Position numbers and translations under genes: made by a program
NCBI RefSeq assembly: GCF_000179555.1
Contig: NZ_AECZ01000011.1
Span: 1-64,000 of the forward strand
Origin: Solidesulfovibrio fructosivorans JJ]
Lineage (GTDB): Bacteria; Desulfobacterota; Desulfovibrionia; Desulfovibrionales; Desulfovibrionaceae
DNA length: 64,000 nucleotides
Direction of reading: 5' to 3'
Shown: in pieces, positions 20,300-30,206 of the stretch
Numbering within the stretch: the stretch's first letter is position 1
Layout: each line of letters opens with the position of its first letter
Notes under the pieces: generated by a model
The model's database searches: none
Told to the model about the DNA's origin: nothing
Seen by the model: only the letters and a program-made list of their open reading frames with translations

Positions 20300-20674
20300 G
20301 TGATCCTCGGCCTCGGCATCGATCTGGTGGAACTGGCCCGCATCGAGTCGGCCATCGAGCGGTTCGGCGAGCGGTTCCTGGCCCGCATCCTCACCCCGGC
20401 CGAACAGGCCGCCCTGCCGCCGCGTCCCGTGGCCAGGGCGGCCGGTCTGTTCGCGGCCAAGGAAGCGGCCGTCAAGGCGCTCGGCACCGGCTTTTCCCAG
20501 GGCGTCGGCTTTCAACACCTGCAAATCCTCCCCGATGCCCTGGGACGCCCGACCCTGACCCTGACCGGCCCCGCCTTGACCCGCGCCCAGGCCCTCGGCG
20601 CGACCGCCTGGCACGTCAGCATCACCCACGAACGCGCCACTGCCGCCGCCGTGGTGGTGCTGGAAGGGAGGTGA
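20300..20674 (+). CDS. acpS: Holo-[acyl-carrier-protein] synthase
   Basis: This is a 124-residue enzyme that transfers 4'-phosphopantetheine from CoA to apo-ACP. The magnesium-binding [10 protein letters not shown] (Asp8) and [15 protein letters not shown] motifs are clear, as is [13 protein letters not shown] near the end. The gene uses a GTG start at 20300, right after pdxJ. Four hairpins follow in the 237 bp before nnr, so transcription may stop or be damped here. Confidence 0.95.
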   Translation: MILGLGIDLVELARIESAIERFGERFLARILTPAEQAALPPRPVARAAGLFAAKEAAVKALGTGFSQGVGFQHLQILPDALGRPTLTLTGPALTRAQALGATAWHVSITHERATAAAVVVLEGR

Positions 20675-20678
20675 GGAT

Positions 20679-20720
20679 GCCTCCGGCGGCCAGAAGGGGC
20701 TTTGCCCCTCCTGGACCTCC
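20679..20720. repeat. Family B-like palindrome (reverse orientation) after acpS
   Basis: It starts GCCTCCGGCGGCCAG four bases after the acpS stop and folds as CCAGAAGGGGC / GCCCCTCCTGG around a TTT(G) loop (20690-20714, one mismatch), followed by GACC. The flank matches the reversed family B copies at 38074 and 53944, but the stem sequence differs. Confidence 0.65.
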
Positions 20721-20722
20721 CC

Positions 20723-20748
20723 ACCGGGGGGCGAGCGCGCCCCCCGGT
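20723..20748. repeat. GC-only hairpin between acpS and nnr
   Basis: Perfect 11-bp stem ACCGGGGGGCG / CGCCCCCCGGT with an AGCG loop. A related G/C-tract hairpin is found at 53245-53268. It is very stable with no T-run. Confidence 0.7.
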
Positions 20749-20759
20749 CCCCCCTTACC

Positions 20760-20797
20760 GCCGCAGGGCCTTGACGCCGGCGTCAAGGCCCTGCGGC
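20760..20797. repeat. 38-bp perfect palindrome without loop
   Basis: The arms 20760-20778 and 20779-20797 are exact reverse complements (GCCGCAGGGCCTTGACGCC and its complement) meeting at a GCC/GGC centre. It could form a cruciform or a strong hairpin in RNA. No T-run follows. Confidence 0.85.
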
Positions 20798-20827
20798 AAA
20801 GGGGTTACCCGGGATGACCAAGCAACA

Positions 20828-20904
20828 CCTTTGAAAGTTTTTTGGAGGGGGGTCCGGGGGGAACCTTTTTTTCAAAAAGGGTTCCCCCCCGACCGCCGGA
20901 GGCA
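20828..20904. repeat. Family B palindrome (forward) carrying the nnr ribosome-binding site
   Basis: The palindrome core is at 20855-20890 (GGGGGGAACC... with its complement), preceded by TTTGAAAGTTTTTTGGAGG and followed by the conserved CCGCCGGAGGCA. The GGAGG at 20898-20902 is nine bases before the nnr ATG at 20912, so the repeat itself supplies the Shine-Dalgarno site. Confidence 0.85.
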
Positions 20905-20911
20905 CACCACA

Positions 20912-22453
20912 ATGCTCGATGGTCGCTACTTCGATCCGTTGCCGACGCCGCAGGAGATTGCCGGTTGGGATGCCGCCAGTGTTGCCGAGTGCGGCATGTC
21001 GTTTCTGGCGCTGATGGAAAACGCCAGTCGCGAGGCCATGCACGCGCTGGTCGGCGAAGTCGGTGAGGTGCGCGGCAAGACGGTGCTCTTGTTGGCCGGT
21101 CCGGGCAACAACGGCGGCGACGCCGTGGCCTTGGCGCGTCATCTGGACGGCCTGGGGGCCAAGGTGACCATCGCGTTGGTCCGGCCACGCGGGCGCTACA
21201 AGGGCGCGGCCGGGTTCAACGCCCGGCTCGCGGCGAGGCTCGGCCTGCCCATGATCCCGTTGGCCAAAGCCGATCTTTCGGGCGCGAACGGGCCGGACAT
21301 CATTGTCGACGGCCTGCTCGGCACCGGATTTACGGGCGAACTGCGGCCGGATTTGCGCGAGGTGGTGGAGGCGGTCAACCGGCTGGCCGGCCAGTCGTAC
21401 ATTTTCGCCCTGGACATCCCGTCCGGGCTTTCCGGGGCGACCGGAGTGGCCTCGCCCGTGGCCGTGACCGCCGACGCCACGGTGACCTTCGAGGCGGCCA
21501 AGACCGGGCTGGTCGCGCCCCAGGCCGCGCCCTACGTGGGCAGGCTGCTGGTGCGCCCGATCGGCATCCCCCGCCCCGTCAGGGAAAACCATCCGTGCCG
21601 GGCCTGGCGCATGACGCCGCGTCTGGCGGACGCCTTGCCGGCCCTCGATCCGCTCTTGCACAAGGGCTCGGCCGGCCGGGCGGTCGTGGTCGGCGGCAGC
21701 CGGGGACTGACCGGCGCGCCGCTTTTGGCCGGGCTTGGGGCGCTTCGGGCCGGGGCGGGGCTCGTCAGCGTGGCCTGTCCGGGCGCGGTGGAAATCGCGC
21801 TCAAGGCCGGCCATCCCGACGTCATGACCCTGCCCGTGGGCGCGGGCGACCATTTCGGCCCCGACGACGCGAGGGCGGTGCGCGACTTCGTGTCCACGGC
21901 CGGCGCGGTGGCCTTGGGGCCGGGCCTTGGCCGTCATCCGGACACCGGGGCGTTCCTGCGCGCCCTTTTGCCGCTGCCCTCCCGGCTGGTCCTCGACGCC
22001 GACGGCCTCTTTTTCCTGGCAACTGATCCGGAGCTGAAGGAAAAAATCGGGTCTGAGGTTGTCATCACGCCCCATCCCGGCGAGGCGGCGAGGCTTCTCG
22101 GCACGGATATCCCGGCTGTGGAGGCCGACCGGCTGGAGTCCGCCCGAGCCCTGGCCGCGACCTACGGCTGCGTGGCCGTGCTCAAGGGGCCGGCGACGGT
22201 GGTGGCCGCGCCGGACGGGTCGGCGGCTGTAAGCCCGGTCGTCGCGCCCAATCTGGCCGTTGGCGGCTCGGGCGACGTGCTCTCCGGACTTGCCGCGGCG
22301 CTTGCCTGCTCCCCGCTTTCCCCCTTGCTTGCCGCCTGCATTGCGGTGTATTGGCATGGACTTGCCGGCGCGCGCCTTGCCGCCTTGTACCCCAGACGGG
22401 GCAATCTGGCCTCGGAAATCGCCGATATGCTGCCCCGGGCCCTCACGGAGTGA
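20912..22453 (+). CDS. nnr: Bifunctional NAD(P)H-hydrate epimerase / ADP-dependent dehydratase
   Basis: This 513-residue fusion repairs NADHX and NADPHX. Residues about 1-215 are the YjeF_N epimerase (ENASREAM, LLAGPGNNGGDAVALARHL, VDGLLGTGFTG, ALDIPSGLSG). Residues about 225-510 are the ribokinase-like dehydratase (KGSAGRAVVVGGSRGLTGA, LGPGLGRHP, LDADGLFFLA, TPHPGEAARL, VGGSGDVLSGL). The start at 20912 is preceded by the GGAGG of a family B repeat. It is followed by a CBS protein 2 bp later and by tsaE, the common nnr-tsaE neighbourhood. Confidence 0.96.
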   Translation: MLDGRYFDPLPTPQEIAGWDAASVAECGMSFLALMENASREAMHALVGEVGEVRGKTVLLLAGPGNNGGDAVALARHLDGLGAKVTIALVRPRGRYKGAAGFNARLAARLGLPMIPLAKADLSGANGPDIIVDGLLGTGFTGELRPDLREVVEAVNRLAGQSYIFALDIPSGLSGATGVASPVAVTADATVTFEAAKTGLVAPQAAPYVGRLLVRPIGIPRPVRENHPCRAWRMTPRLADALPALDPLLHKGSAGRAVVVGGSRGLTGAPLLAGLGALRAGAGLVSVACPGAVEIALKAGHPDVMTLPVGAGDHFGPDDARAVRDFVSTAGAVALGPGLGRHPDTGAFLRALLPLPSRLVLDADGLFFLATDPELKEKIGSEVVITPHPGEAARLLGTDIPAVEADRLESARALAATYGCVAVLKGPATVVAAPDGSAAVSPVVAPNLAVGGSGDVLSGLAAALACSPLSPLLAACIAVYWHGLAGARLAALYPRRGNLASEIADMLPRALTE

Positions 22454-22455
22454 TC

Positions 22456-22914
22456 ATGCTTAAAGCCAAGGACATGATGACCAGCGATGTCGTCACCATC
22501 ACCGAAGACACGGAAATAAGCGCTGCGGCCAAACTTCTCCTCGAGAAGGGATTTAACGGCATGCCGGTCCTTAATGCCGCCGGCAAGCTGACCGGCATTC
22601 TCTGTCAGGCCGACCTTGTCGCCCAGCAGAAGAAACTGTCGCTGCCCTCGGTCTTTTCGCTCCTCGACGGCTTCATTCCGCTCGGGTCCATGAAGGACCT
22701 CGACCGGGAAGTGGAGAAAATGTCGGCGCTGACCGCCGTCCACGCCATGTCGCGCAATCCCGCCACCGTTTCGCCGGAGACCGGCATCGACGAGGTCGCG
22801 TCGCTTATGACCGACAAGGGCTACCACACCATTCCGGTAACGGACGCCCAGGGAAAGGTGGTCGGCATTATCGGCATGAGCGACGTTCTCGGCACGCTGG
22901 TGGACAAGAAATAG
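22456..22914 (+). CDS. CBS-domain pair protein
   Basis: This 152-residue protein consists of two CBS domains: about residues 8-60 (MTSDVVTITEDTEISAAAKLLLE ... GILCQADL) and about 95-148 (NPATVSPETGIDEVASLMTDKGYHTIPVTD ... GIIGMSDVL). Between them is a helical insert. Such stand-alone pairs bind adenine nucleotides and act as energy or ligand sensors, with partners that cannot be read from sequence. Its start lies 2 bp after the nnr stop, so it is in the same operon with nnr, tsaE and lysC. Confidence 0.92.
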   Translation: MLKAKDMMTSDVVTITEDTEISAAAKLLLEKGFNGMPVLNAAGKLTGILCQADLVAQQKKLSLPSVFSLLDGFIPLGSMKDLDREVEKMSALTAVHAMSRNPATVSPETGIDEVASLMTDKGYHTIPVTDAQGKVVGIIGMSDVLGTLVDKK

Positions 22915-22922
22915 TTCCGGCG

Positions 22923-23423
22923 ATGGACGCTGGATCGCAGCCGCTGACCCTGTCCCTGCCCGATACGGAAGCGACGCTGGCGCTCGGCCGGAAACTGGCC
23001 GTTTTGGCTTCCGATCCAGCGACACGGGCGGCTTTGCTCTTGCGCGGCGGACTCGGTTCGGGCAAAACCACGCTCGTCCGGGGAATGGTGACCGCCCTGC
23101 CGGGCGGCGACGCGGCGGAAGTGGCCAGTCCGAGCTTCAACATCGTCAACGTCTATCCCACGACCCCCGAGACCTTCCACGTGGATTTGTACCGGATCGC
23201 CGGCGGCGACCCCTGCGTGGACGAACATCTGGAGACGGCCGCGGACCAGGATGCCCTGGTGGTCGTGGAGTGGGCCGAATACCTCGCCCGGGCGGCCCAG
23301 CCCGCCGACCGCCTGGAAATCGACTGGCTCCCGGCCGAATCGGGACGGCGCTGCCGGATCACCGCCGCCGGAGAGCGCGGCCGGGCGGCTTTGGCGGCCC
23401 TGGCCCGATCCCTCGCCACGTAA
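22923..23423 (+). CDS. tsaE: tRNA t6A synthesis ATPase TsaE
   Basis: This 166-residue P-loop protein is part of the TsaBDE complex that makes N6-threonylcarbamoyladenosine at tRNA position 37. Walker A GGLGSGKTTLVRG is near residues 42-54, followed by SPSFNIVNVYP, FHVDLYRI and the VVVEWAEYL segment. The usual 'GLDEYL' stretch reads PCVDEHLE. Eight bases separate it from the upstream CBS gene and 52 from lysC. Confidence 0.94.
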   Translation: MDAGSQPLTLSLPDTEATLALGRKLAVLASDPATRAALLLRGGLGSGKTTLVRGMVTALPGGDAAEVASPSFNIVNVYPTTPETFHVDLYRIAGGDPCVDEHLETAADQDALVVVEWAEYLARAAQPADRLEIDWLPAESGRRCRITAAGERGRAALAALARSLAT

Positions 23424-23475
23424 CGGCGCGACGCCGTGCCGGAAGCCGCACGCTCCGGCACCTTTGGAGGCAACA

Positions 23476-24711
23476 ATGCGGATTATCGTGCAGAAATACG
23501 GCGGAACGTCGGTCAAGGGGCTGGAGCGCATGCGTCTGGTCCTGGCCCGGGTGCAAAAGGCCCACGCCCTTGGCTACAAGCTGGTGGTGGCCCTTTCGGC
23601 CATGTCCGGCGAGACCAACCGGCTTTTGGCCCAGGCCCGGGAATTTTCCGCCGATCCCGACCCGGCTGAACTCGACGTGCTGGTCACCACCGGCGAGCAG
23701 GCCTCGGTCGCTCTTTTCACCATGTTGGCCAAGGATGCCGGGCTGCGCGCCCGCTCGCTCCTGGGCCACCAGATTCCCATCACCACCAATTCGAATTTCA
23801 CCCGGGCCCGGATCATGGAAATCGACGCCCCCCGCCTGCACGCCATGCTCGAAGGCTACGACGTGCTGGTGGTGGCGGGTTTCCAGGGCGTGGACTGCCA
23901 CGGCCGCGTCACCACGCTCGGCCGGGGCGGCTCGGACACCACGGGCGTGGCCCTGGCCGCGGCGCTCGAGGCCGAGGTCTGCGAGATCTACACCGACGTC
24001 AACGGCGTCTACACCACCGATCCCAACCTGTGCTCGGCGGCCCGCAAGCTCGAACGCATCTCCTATGACGAGATGCTGGAATTTTCGAGCCAGGGGGCCA
24101 AGGTTCTGCAGATCCGCTCGGTGGAGCTGGCCAAGAAATTCAATGTCCCGGTCCGGGTGCGCTCGACCTTCACCGACGATCCCGGCACGCTGGTCACTTC
24201 GGAGGATACGGAAATGGAAGACGTCCTGGTTTCGGGCATCGCCTACGACAAGGACCAGTGCCGCATCACGGTGCGCAACGTCAAAGACACCCCCGGGGTC
24301 GCGGCCGCCATCTTCGCCCCCATCGCCGAGGCCGGCATCCTGGTCGACATGATCATCCAGAACACCGGGCGCGACGGTCACACGGACATGACCTTCACCG
24401 TCTCCCGGGCCAACCTCGACAAGACGCTGGCCATCCTCGACCATATGCGTCCCGAGATCGGCGCCGACGACATCCAGCACGACATCCACGTGTGCAAGGT
24501 GTCGGTCATCGGCGTCGGCATGCGCAGCCATTCCGGGGTCGCCTCCACGATGTTCACCCTGCTCAAAAAGGAAAACATCAACATTCTCATGATCGCCACC
24601 TCGGAAATCAAGATCACCTGTCTGATCGAGGAAAAATACCTCGAGCTGGCCGTGCGCACCCTGCACGACGCCTTCGGGCTGGGCGAAGGCCCGGCCGTGG
24701 CCTGCGTCTAG
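23476..24711 (+). CDS. lysC: Aspartate kinase
   Basis: This 411-residue enzyme phosphorylates aspartate, the first step towards Lys, Met and Thr. The kinase domain (1-about 240) starts VQKYGGTSVKG, with LGRGGSDTTGVALA and YTDVNGVYTTDPN. Two ACT domains (about 265-335 and 345-405) give feedback control by lysine or threonine. The length fits the monofunctional class II enzyme. The ATG at 23476 follows TTTGGAGG. It is probably the end of the nnr-CBS-tsaE-lysC run, since a strong hairpin lies downstream. Confidence 0.96.
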   Translation: MRIIVQKYGGTSVKGLERMRLVLARVQKAHALGYKLVVALSAMSGETNRLLAQAREFSADPDPAELDVLVTTGEQASVALFTMLAKDAGLRARSLLGHQIPITTNSNFTRARIMEIDAPRLHAMLEGYDVLVVAGFQGVDCHGRVTTLGRGGSDTTGVALAAALEAEVCEIYTDVNGVYTTDPNLCSAARKLERISYDEMLEFSSQGAKVLQIRSVELAKKFNVPVRVRSTFTDDPGTLVTSEDTEMEDVLVSGIAYDKDQCRITVRNVKDTPGVAAAIFAPIAEAGILVDMIIQNTGRDGHTDMTFTVSRANLDKTLAILDHMRPEIGADDIQHDIHVCKVSVIGVGMRSHSGVASTMFTLLKKENINILMIATSEIKITCLIEEKYLELAVRTLHDAFGLGEGPAVACV

Positions 24712-24733
24712 TCGACGCGGCCCGCTCATAACG

Positions 24734-24769
24734 CCTCGCGGCCGTTTTCCCATGGCAACGGCCGCGAGG
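24734..24769 (+). other. Strong hairpin between lysC and cimA
   Basis: A perfect 13-bp stem (CCTCGCGGCCGTT paired with AACGGCCGCGAGG) and a 10-base loop, 22 bases after the lysC stop. There is no T-run, so it may be a Rho-assisted terminator or an mRNA end protecting lysC. Confidence 0.55.
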
Positions 24770-24837
24770 GCAATCTTCCGCCGGAAGCAGCCGCATGGCC
24801 CTTGTGCCTTGGCCCCGGCGGCAATCAGGAATAGCTC

Positions 24838-26466
<1,629 letters not shown>

Positions 26467-26469
26467 CGC

Positions 26470-26500
26470 GCATCCCGCTCCCTGAGCTGGGGCGGGATGC
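26470..26500 (+). other. Hairpin after cimA
   Basis: Stem GCATCCCGC / GCGGGATGC (9 bp, extendable by C-G pairs) starting three bases after the cimA stop, without a T-run. It lies 24 bases before the acyltransferase start and may limit read-through. Confidence 0.45.
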
Positions 26501-26524
26501 AGAAAGCAGACGAGCGGACGAGAC

Positions 26525-27598
26525 ATGGGTCTGGTGCGATTTCTTCTGGCCGCAACCGTGGTGATCAATCATACTGGTCCCCTGTACGGCTTCGTCTTTA
26601 CTGACGCCTATATTGCCATCAAAGTCTTTTTTATCATCTCCGGCTTCTACATGGCGCTTATCCTGACGGAGAAATACACGGGACCGGGGCACTGCCGCCT
26701 TTTTTACGGCAACCGCCTGCTGCGGCTTTTCCCGCCGTACTGGGTGGTGCTCGTCTTATCCCTTTGCGCGTCGCTTTTCTTCGCCTCGTTCCTGCGCACG
26801 TCCCTGCTCATCGGACCGTGGCGAACCTGGCTGCACGCGCTCTCGCCGGCGACCGTCGCCGCGCTGGTGACGGCCAACATCACCATCCTCGGCCAGGAGA
26901 TCCTCTTTTTCACCAATCTCAACCACGCCACGGGCACGCTCTCTTTTGCCTGGGACGCCCTGCATCGGACCACGCCGGGCTGGTTTTTCCTGCTCACGCC
27001 CCAGACCTGGACCATCTCCCTGGAACTGATGTTCTATCTGCTGGCGCCCTGGCTGGTGCGGCGCTCAAATCTTTTCCTGGTGAGCGTCATCGCCGCGAGC
27101 CTGGCGCTACGATCCGTGGTCTACCTGGACAACCTGCCTTTCGACCCCTGGAAGCAGCGTTTCTTTCCGGTCGAATGCGGCTTTTTCCTGCTCGGCATCC
27201 TGTCCTACCGCCTGTACGCGGCGCTTAGGCCCGTGGCCATCGCCCGGCGCACGCTGTGGACGATAAGCGGCCTCTATGTGGCGACCATCCTCGGCTACCA
27301 GTTCCTGCCCGGGGCGCGGGGCAAGGAATATTTCCTTTACGCCGCCACCGCGCTTTCCATCCCCTTTCTCTTTCTGCTGACCAAAAAGATGCGCTTCGAC
27401 CGGGCCATCGGCGAGTTGTCCTACCCCATGTATATCTCCCATTGGACCGTGATCATGGTGATCGAGTATTTCCACGGCAAGCGGGACCTGCCTTTGGTCG
27501 CCTTGGCGGCCACCACCGTCTTTTGTCTGGCGCTCAACCGGTACGTGTCCGCGCCCATTGAGCGATTGCGCCAGGAGCGAGTGCTGCGTCGGCGCTAA
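26525..27598 (+). CDS. Acyltransferase 3 family membrane protein
   Basis: This is a 357-residue integral membrane protein with about 10 hydrophobic helices. The family start RFLLAATVVINHTGP carries the conserved His of the active-site helix, followed by FFIISGFYMALIL and the NRLLRLFPPYWVVLVLSL segment. Acyltransferase 3 proteins O-acylate (often acetylate) exported sugars such as O-antigen or exopolysaccharide. The acceptor is unknown here. No glycan cluster surrounds it, although ugd is 7 kb away. Confidence 0.88.
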   Translation: MGLVRFLLAATVVINHTGPLYGFVFTDAYIAIKVFFIISGFYMALILTEKYTGPGHCRLFYGNRLLRLFPPYWVVLVLSLCASLFFASFLRTSLLIGPWRTWLHALSPATVAALVTANITILGQEILFFTNLNHATGTLSFAWDALHRTTPGWFFLLTPQTWTISLELMFYLLAPWLVRRSNLFLVSVIAASLALRSVVYLDNLPFDPWKQRFFPVECGFFLLGILSYRLYAALRPVAIARRTLWTISGLYVATILGYQFLPGARGKEYFLYAATALSIPFLFLLTKKMRFDRAIGELSYPMYISHWTVIMVIEYFHGKRDLPLVALAATTVFCLALNRYVSAPIERLRQERVLRRR

Positions 27599-27685
27599 CT
27601 CGCCGCCATAAAAAGCTTCTTCCGCTTTTCTTCTCCCTGTGGTAAATTGATGGAGCGAAAAAACCGCAACCACGAGGAGTCCGCC

Positions 27686-28138
27686 ATGGTCCAGATCAAG
27701 ACGATCGTCTGCGCGCTGGATTTTTCCGAGGTCAGTCCCAAGGTGGCCGCATACGCCAAGAACCTTGCCGAGATTTGCGGGGCCAAGATCGTGGCCCTGT
27801 ACGTTGCCCCGTCCCTGACCCAGTATGTGGAGTTCCACGTCCAGGCCAGCTACATCGACGACTTCGTCACCGGCATCGTCAGCGGCGCCACGGACACCAT
27901 GAACTCCTTCGTCAAGGAATACTTCCAGGGCGTCCCGGTCGAGGCACGGGTGGTTTCGGGGTACGCGGCCGAGGAAATCGTGTCCGTGGCCGAGGAAGTG
28001 GGGGCCGACGTCATCGTGCTCGGCACCCATGGCCGCAAGGGCCTCGACAAGATCCTGTTCGGCTCGGTGGCGGAAAAGGTTATCAAGACGGCCAGGATTC
28101 CGGTCCTGTCCATGCGCCCCGAGGGCAAGGAAGACTAG
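27686..28138 (+). CDS. Universal stress protein (UspA family)
   Basis: This is a 150-residue single Usp domain. It shows the N-terminal strand KTIVCALDFSEVSPK with the nucleotide-binding Asp. The C-terminal ATP-binding signature GTHGRKGLDKILFGSVAEKVIKTARIPVL (G-2x-G-9x-G(S/T)) is intact, so nucleotide binding is expected. The ATG at 27686 is chosen because CGAGGAG precedes it; an earlier in-frame ATG at 27647 lacks a site. Confidence 0.95.
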   Translation: MVQIKTIVCALDFSEVSPKVAAYAKNLAEICGAKIVALYVAPSLTQYVEFHVQASYIDDFVTGIVSGATDTMNSFVKEYFQGVPVEARVVSGYAAEEIVSVAEEVGADVIVLGTHGRKGLDKILFGSVAEKVIKTARIPVLSMRPEGKED

Positions 28139-28180
28139 CCGCATGCCGACCAAGAGCGAAGACCTCCTCGGGGTCGTCGG

Positions 28181-28999
28181 TTGATAAACGGCGGCCCCGG
28201 GCCCAGGCTGCGCCGCTACGGATCGCCGCCCTATCGCCTGGCCGTGGTGCACGGCGGTCCCGGCGCGACCGGCGAGGCCGCCCCGGTGGCAAGACGGCTT
28301 TCCCGCCTTGGCGGTGTGCTCGAGCCGTTGCAGACGGCCGACTCCGTTTCCGGACAAATCGACGAGCTCGCCGCCTGTCTGGATGCGGAGGCGGACGGCC
28401 CGGTCACGCTGATCGGCCATTCCTGGGGAGCCTGGCTTGGCGTGCTTGTCGCCGGCCGGCGTCCCGATCTGGTGGCAAAGCTCATCCTCGTCGGCAGCGG
28501 CCCGTTTTTGGCCCGCGATGCGCCCGGCGTCATGAAAACGCGACTTGGCCGCCTGGAGCCGTCCGACCGCCAGGAAATACAGGCTTTTTTCACCTCCGGC
28601 ACCGAACCGGATCAAGCGGCCGTAGTCCGCCTGACCAGTCTGCTCAAGCGGACCGACGCCTACGATCCCCTGCCCGCCGGGGAGGATGCCCAAGCCGATC
28701 CGCCGTGCGTCTTCGCGGCCGACATCCAGGCCAAGGTCTGGCCCGAGGCGGCCGCCTTGCGCCAAAGTGGCGAACTGCTGCGCATCGCCTTGTCCCTTTC
28801 CTGTCCCATAACCGCCATCCACGGCGACTATGATCCACACCCCGTGGCCGGCGTACGGGAGCCGTTATCCGGGGTGTCCCGCTTCCGCATGATCGTGCTG
28901 CCCCGCTGCGGCCATACGCCCTGGCGGGAACGTCAAGCCCGCGAGGCGTTTTTCGAGGTCCTGGCTTCCGCCATACGCGGGGAAGCGATCCCCGGGTAA
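28181..28999 (+). CDS. Alpha/beta hydrolase
   Basis: This is a 272-residue alpha/beta hydrolase fold protein. The oxyanion-hole strand VVHGGPG, nucleophile elbow GHSWGAWLG, acid strand ITAIHGDYDPHP and terminal His in LPRCGHTPWRE form a complete catalytic triad pattern. The HGGPG start resembles proline iminopeptidases (S33), but the substrate is not assignable. The only plausible start is a TTG at 28181, with no strong ribosome site, so the true N-terminus is uncertain. It follows the stress-protein gene by 42 bp. Confidence 0.8.
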   Translation: MINGGPGPRLRRYGSPPYRLAVVHGGPGATGEAAPVARRLSRLGGVLEPLQTADSVSGQIDELAACLDAEADGPVTLIGHSWGAWLGVLVAGRRPDLVAKLILVGSGPFLARDAPGVMKTRLGRLEPSDRQEIQAFFTSGTEPDQAAVVRLTSLLKRTDAYDPLPAGEDAQADPPCVFAADIQAKVWPEAAALRQSGELLRIALSLSCPITAIHGDYDPHPVAGVREPLSGVSRFRMIVLPRCGHTPWRERQAREAFFEVLASAIRGEAIPG

Positions 29000-29271
29000 A
29001 AGCGCCCGCCGCCGGCCTTTCCCGTCTCTCTTGGCAAACACTGGCTTACAGAATTGTCCTCTCTTATTTTCAATCTCCATGCGCTAACGATCGGCCCTCA
29101 GGCGAGGTCCGTTCGGCGACCTTTCTACGAATTTACAAAAAATACTCCATACAAACAAATAGTTAGCAAATGATTTATTTTGCCCCCTTTTTTGTCGTTG
29201 CTTTTTGCTCCAGAAGCGTTAAGTGGTAGCCGTGTTGAATTTTAGCTTTTTTGTCAAAAAGGAGACGCCTT

Positions 29272-29520
29272 GTGCAGAAGCAAACCCTGGAAAAAGTATT
29301 CGAATACGCTTCGTCCCCGATGCACGGCACCCTTTCGCGCAAGCTGCGTAAGGGTGTGAAACTGCAGATCAACGAAGGCAAGTTGTTCGAGGCCGCCACG
29401 CTTTTTCTCGGCGATGAATTCGTGCGCATCACCGAAAAGCTGGGCGAGGAGACCCGCAACACCTACTACGCCTGGGACAAGATCTGCTGCGTGAGCACCG
29501 TCGGCAAGGTCGAAGATTAA
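29272..29520 (+). CDS. Small protein of unknown function
   Basis: This is an 82-residue protein, start GTG at 29272 with AAAAAGGAG upstream. The sequence (VQKQTLEKVFEYASSP, then LRKGVKLQINEGKLFEAATLFLGDEFVRITEKLGE) looks like a small beta-containing basic protein with a two-Cys C-terminus (KICCVSTVGK). No family is recognised. An AT-rich region lies upstream and a clear terminator downstream, so it is a single-gene unit. Confidence 0.7.
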   Translation: MQKQTLEKVFEYASSPMHGTLSRKLRKGVKLQINEGKLFEAATLFLGDEFVRITEKLGEETRNTYYAWDKICCVSTVGKVED

Positions 29521-29616
29521 AAAAAACGGCGCGTCGCGCCCGGCAAGTACCCGCCGGACGCTACGCCCGCCCCAATTTGGTCCATGCCGGCCCCCCCTCT
29601 CCCGACGTGGACCACG

Positions 29617-29653
29617 CGCCGCCCCCTCTCTCCACGGGGCGGCGTTCTTTTTT
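29617..29653 (+). terminator. Rho-independent terminator
   Basis: Stem CGCCGCCCC / GGGGCGGCG (9 bp, 10-base loop) followed by TTCTTTTTT. It lies about 100 bases after the stop at 29520, ending the transcript of the small gene. Confidence 0.8.
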
Positions 29654-29767
29654 CCAAATTTGTCATCCAGACTTCCTTCCTGGCCAATCGAAGGCGACAG
29701 GCCGGTTGCCAAACCCGGGAACATACTTATCAGGTCAACGAGGGAGTCGCAGAGAAAGGAGGACATC

Positions 29768-29971
29768 ATGCAACAGCTCAAGCACACCTATAAGGGGTAT
29801 TCCATCGAACTCAGCCCCGAAAGCAACTACTGTTCCGCCTTTGCCATCGACGTCCGGGACGAGACGGGACATCTGCTTTCCCATGTGGGCGCGGCCGGCA
29901 AGACCGAGGAAAACGCCGTCGCCCGGGGCAAGGAACTCATCGACTTCGAAGAGGCGTATCAAAAACGCTAG
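29768..29971 (+). CDS. Small protein of unknown function
   Basis: This is a 67-residue protein, start ATG at 29768 with a strong AGAAAGGAGG site. It begins MQQLKHTYKGYSIELSPE and has a short beta-rich pattern (CSAFAIDVRDETGHLLSHVGAAGKTEE) and a helical end. The layout resembles small 'single-domain HicB-like' or DUF proteins, but I do not recognise it. It stands alone upstream of a family A palindrome. Confidence 0.65.
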   Translation: MQQLKHTYKGYSIELSPESNYCSAFAIDVRDETGHLLSHVGAAGKTEENAVARGKELIDFEEAYQKR

Positions 29972-30105
29972 CGCCCCTTTCTCCAAGGATGCCGCGGGAA
30001 CCTTGCCTTGTGAAAGGTCCCATCCGCTTCCTTGGTTCGCATCGCCAAGCAAGGCGCTCTTTGCCGTAACGATCTCAAAGAAATAACGTTGAGGAAGGGG
30101 AGTGC

Positions 30106-30146
30106 GCGAGAGGGGGAGACCCCTTTATAAAGTTTTCCCCTCTCGC
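30106..30146. repeat. Family A palindrome, degenerate, at the CobW breakpoint
   Basis: GCGAGAGGGG...TTTCCCCTCTCGC arms with mismatches in the inner part (GAGACCCCTTT against AAAGTTTTC). It sits about 60 bases upstream of the point where CobW homology suddenly starts. Confidence 0.8.
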
Positions 30147-30206
30147 ATCCTCTTCTCCTTCCCCTCCATCCGCTTTCTTTTCAAATCGCCGCTTTGGTGC
30201 TACCCC

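Noticed and set aside
23424-23475. A lysine riboswitch before lysC
   Set aside because: Only 52 bases separate tsaE and lysC, too short for the aptamer, and no conserved helices are seen.
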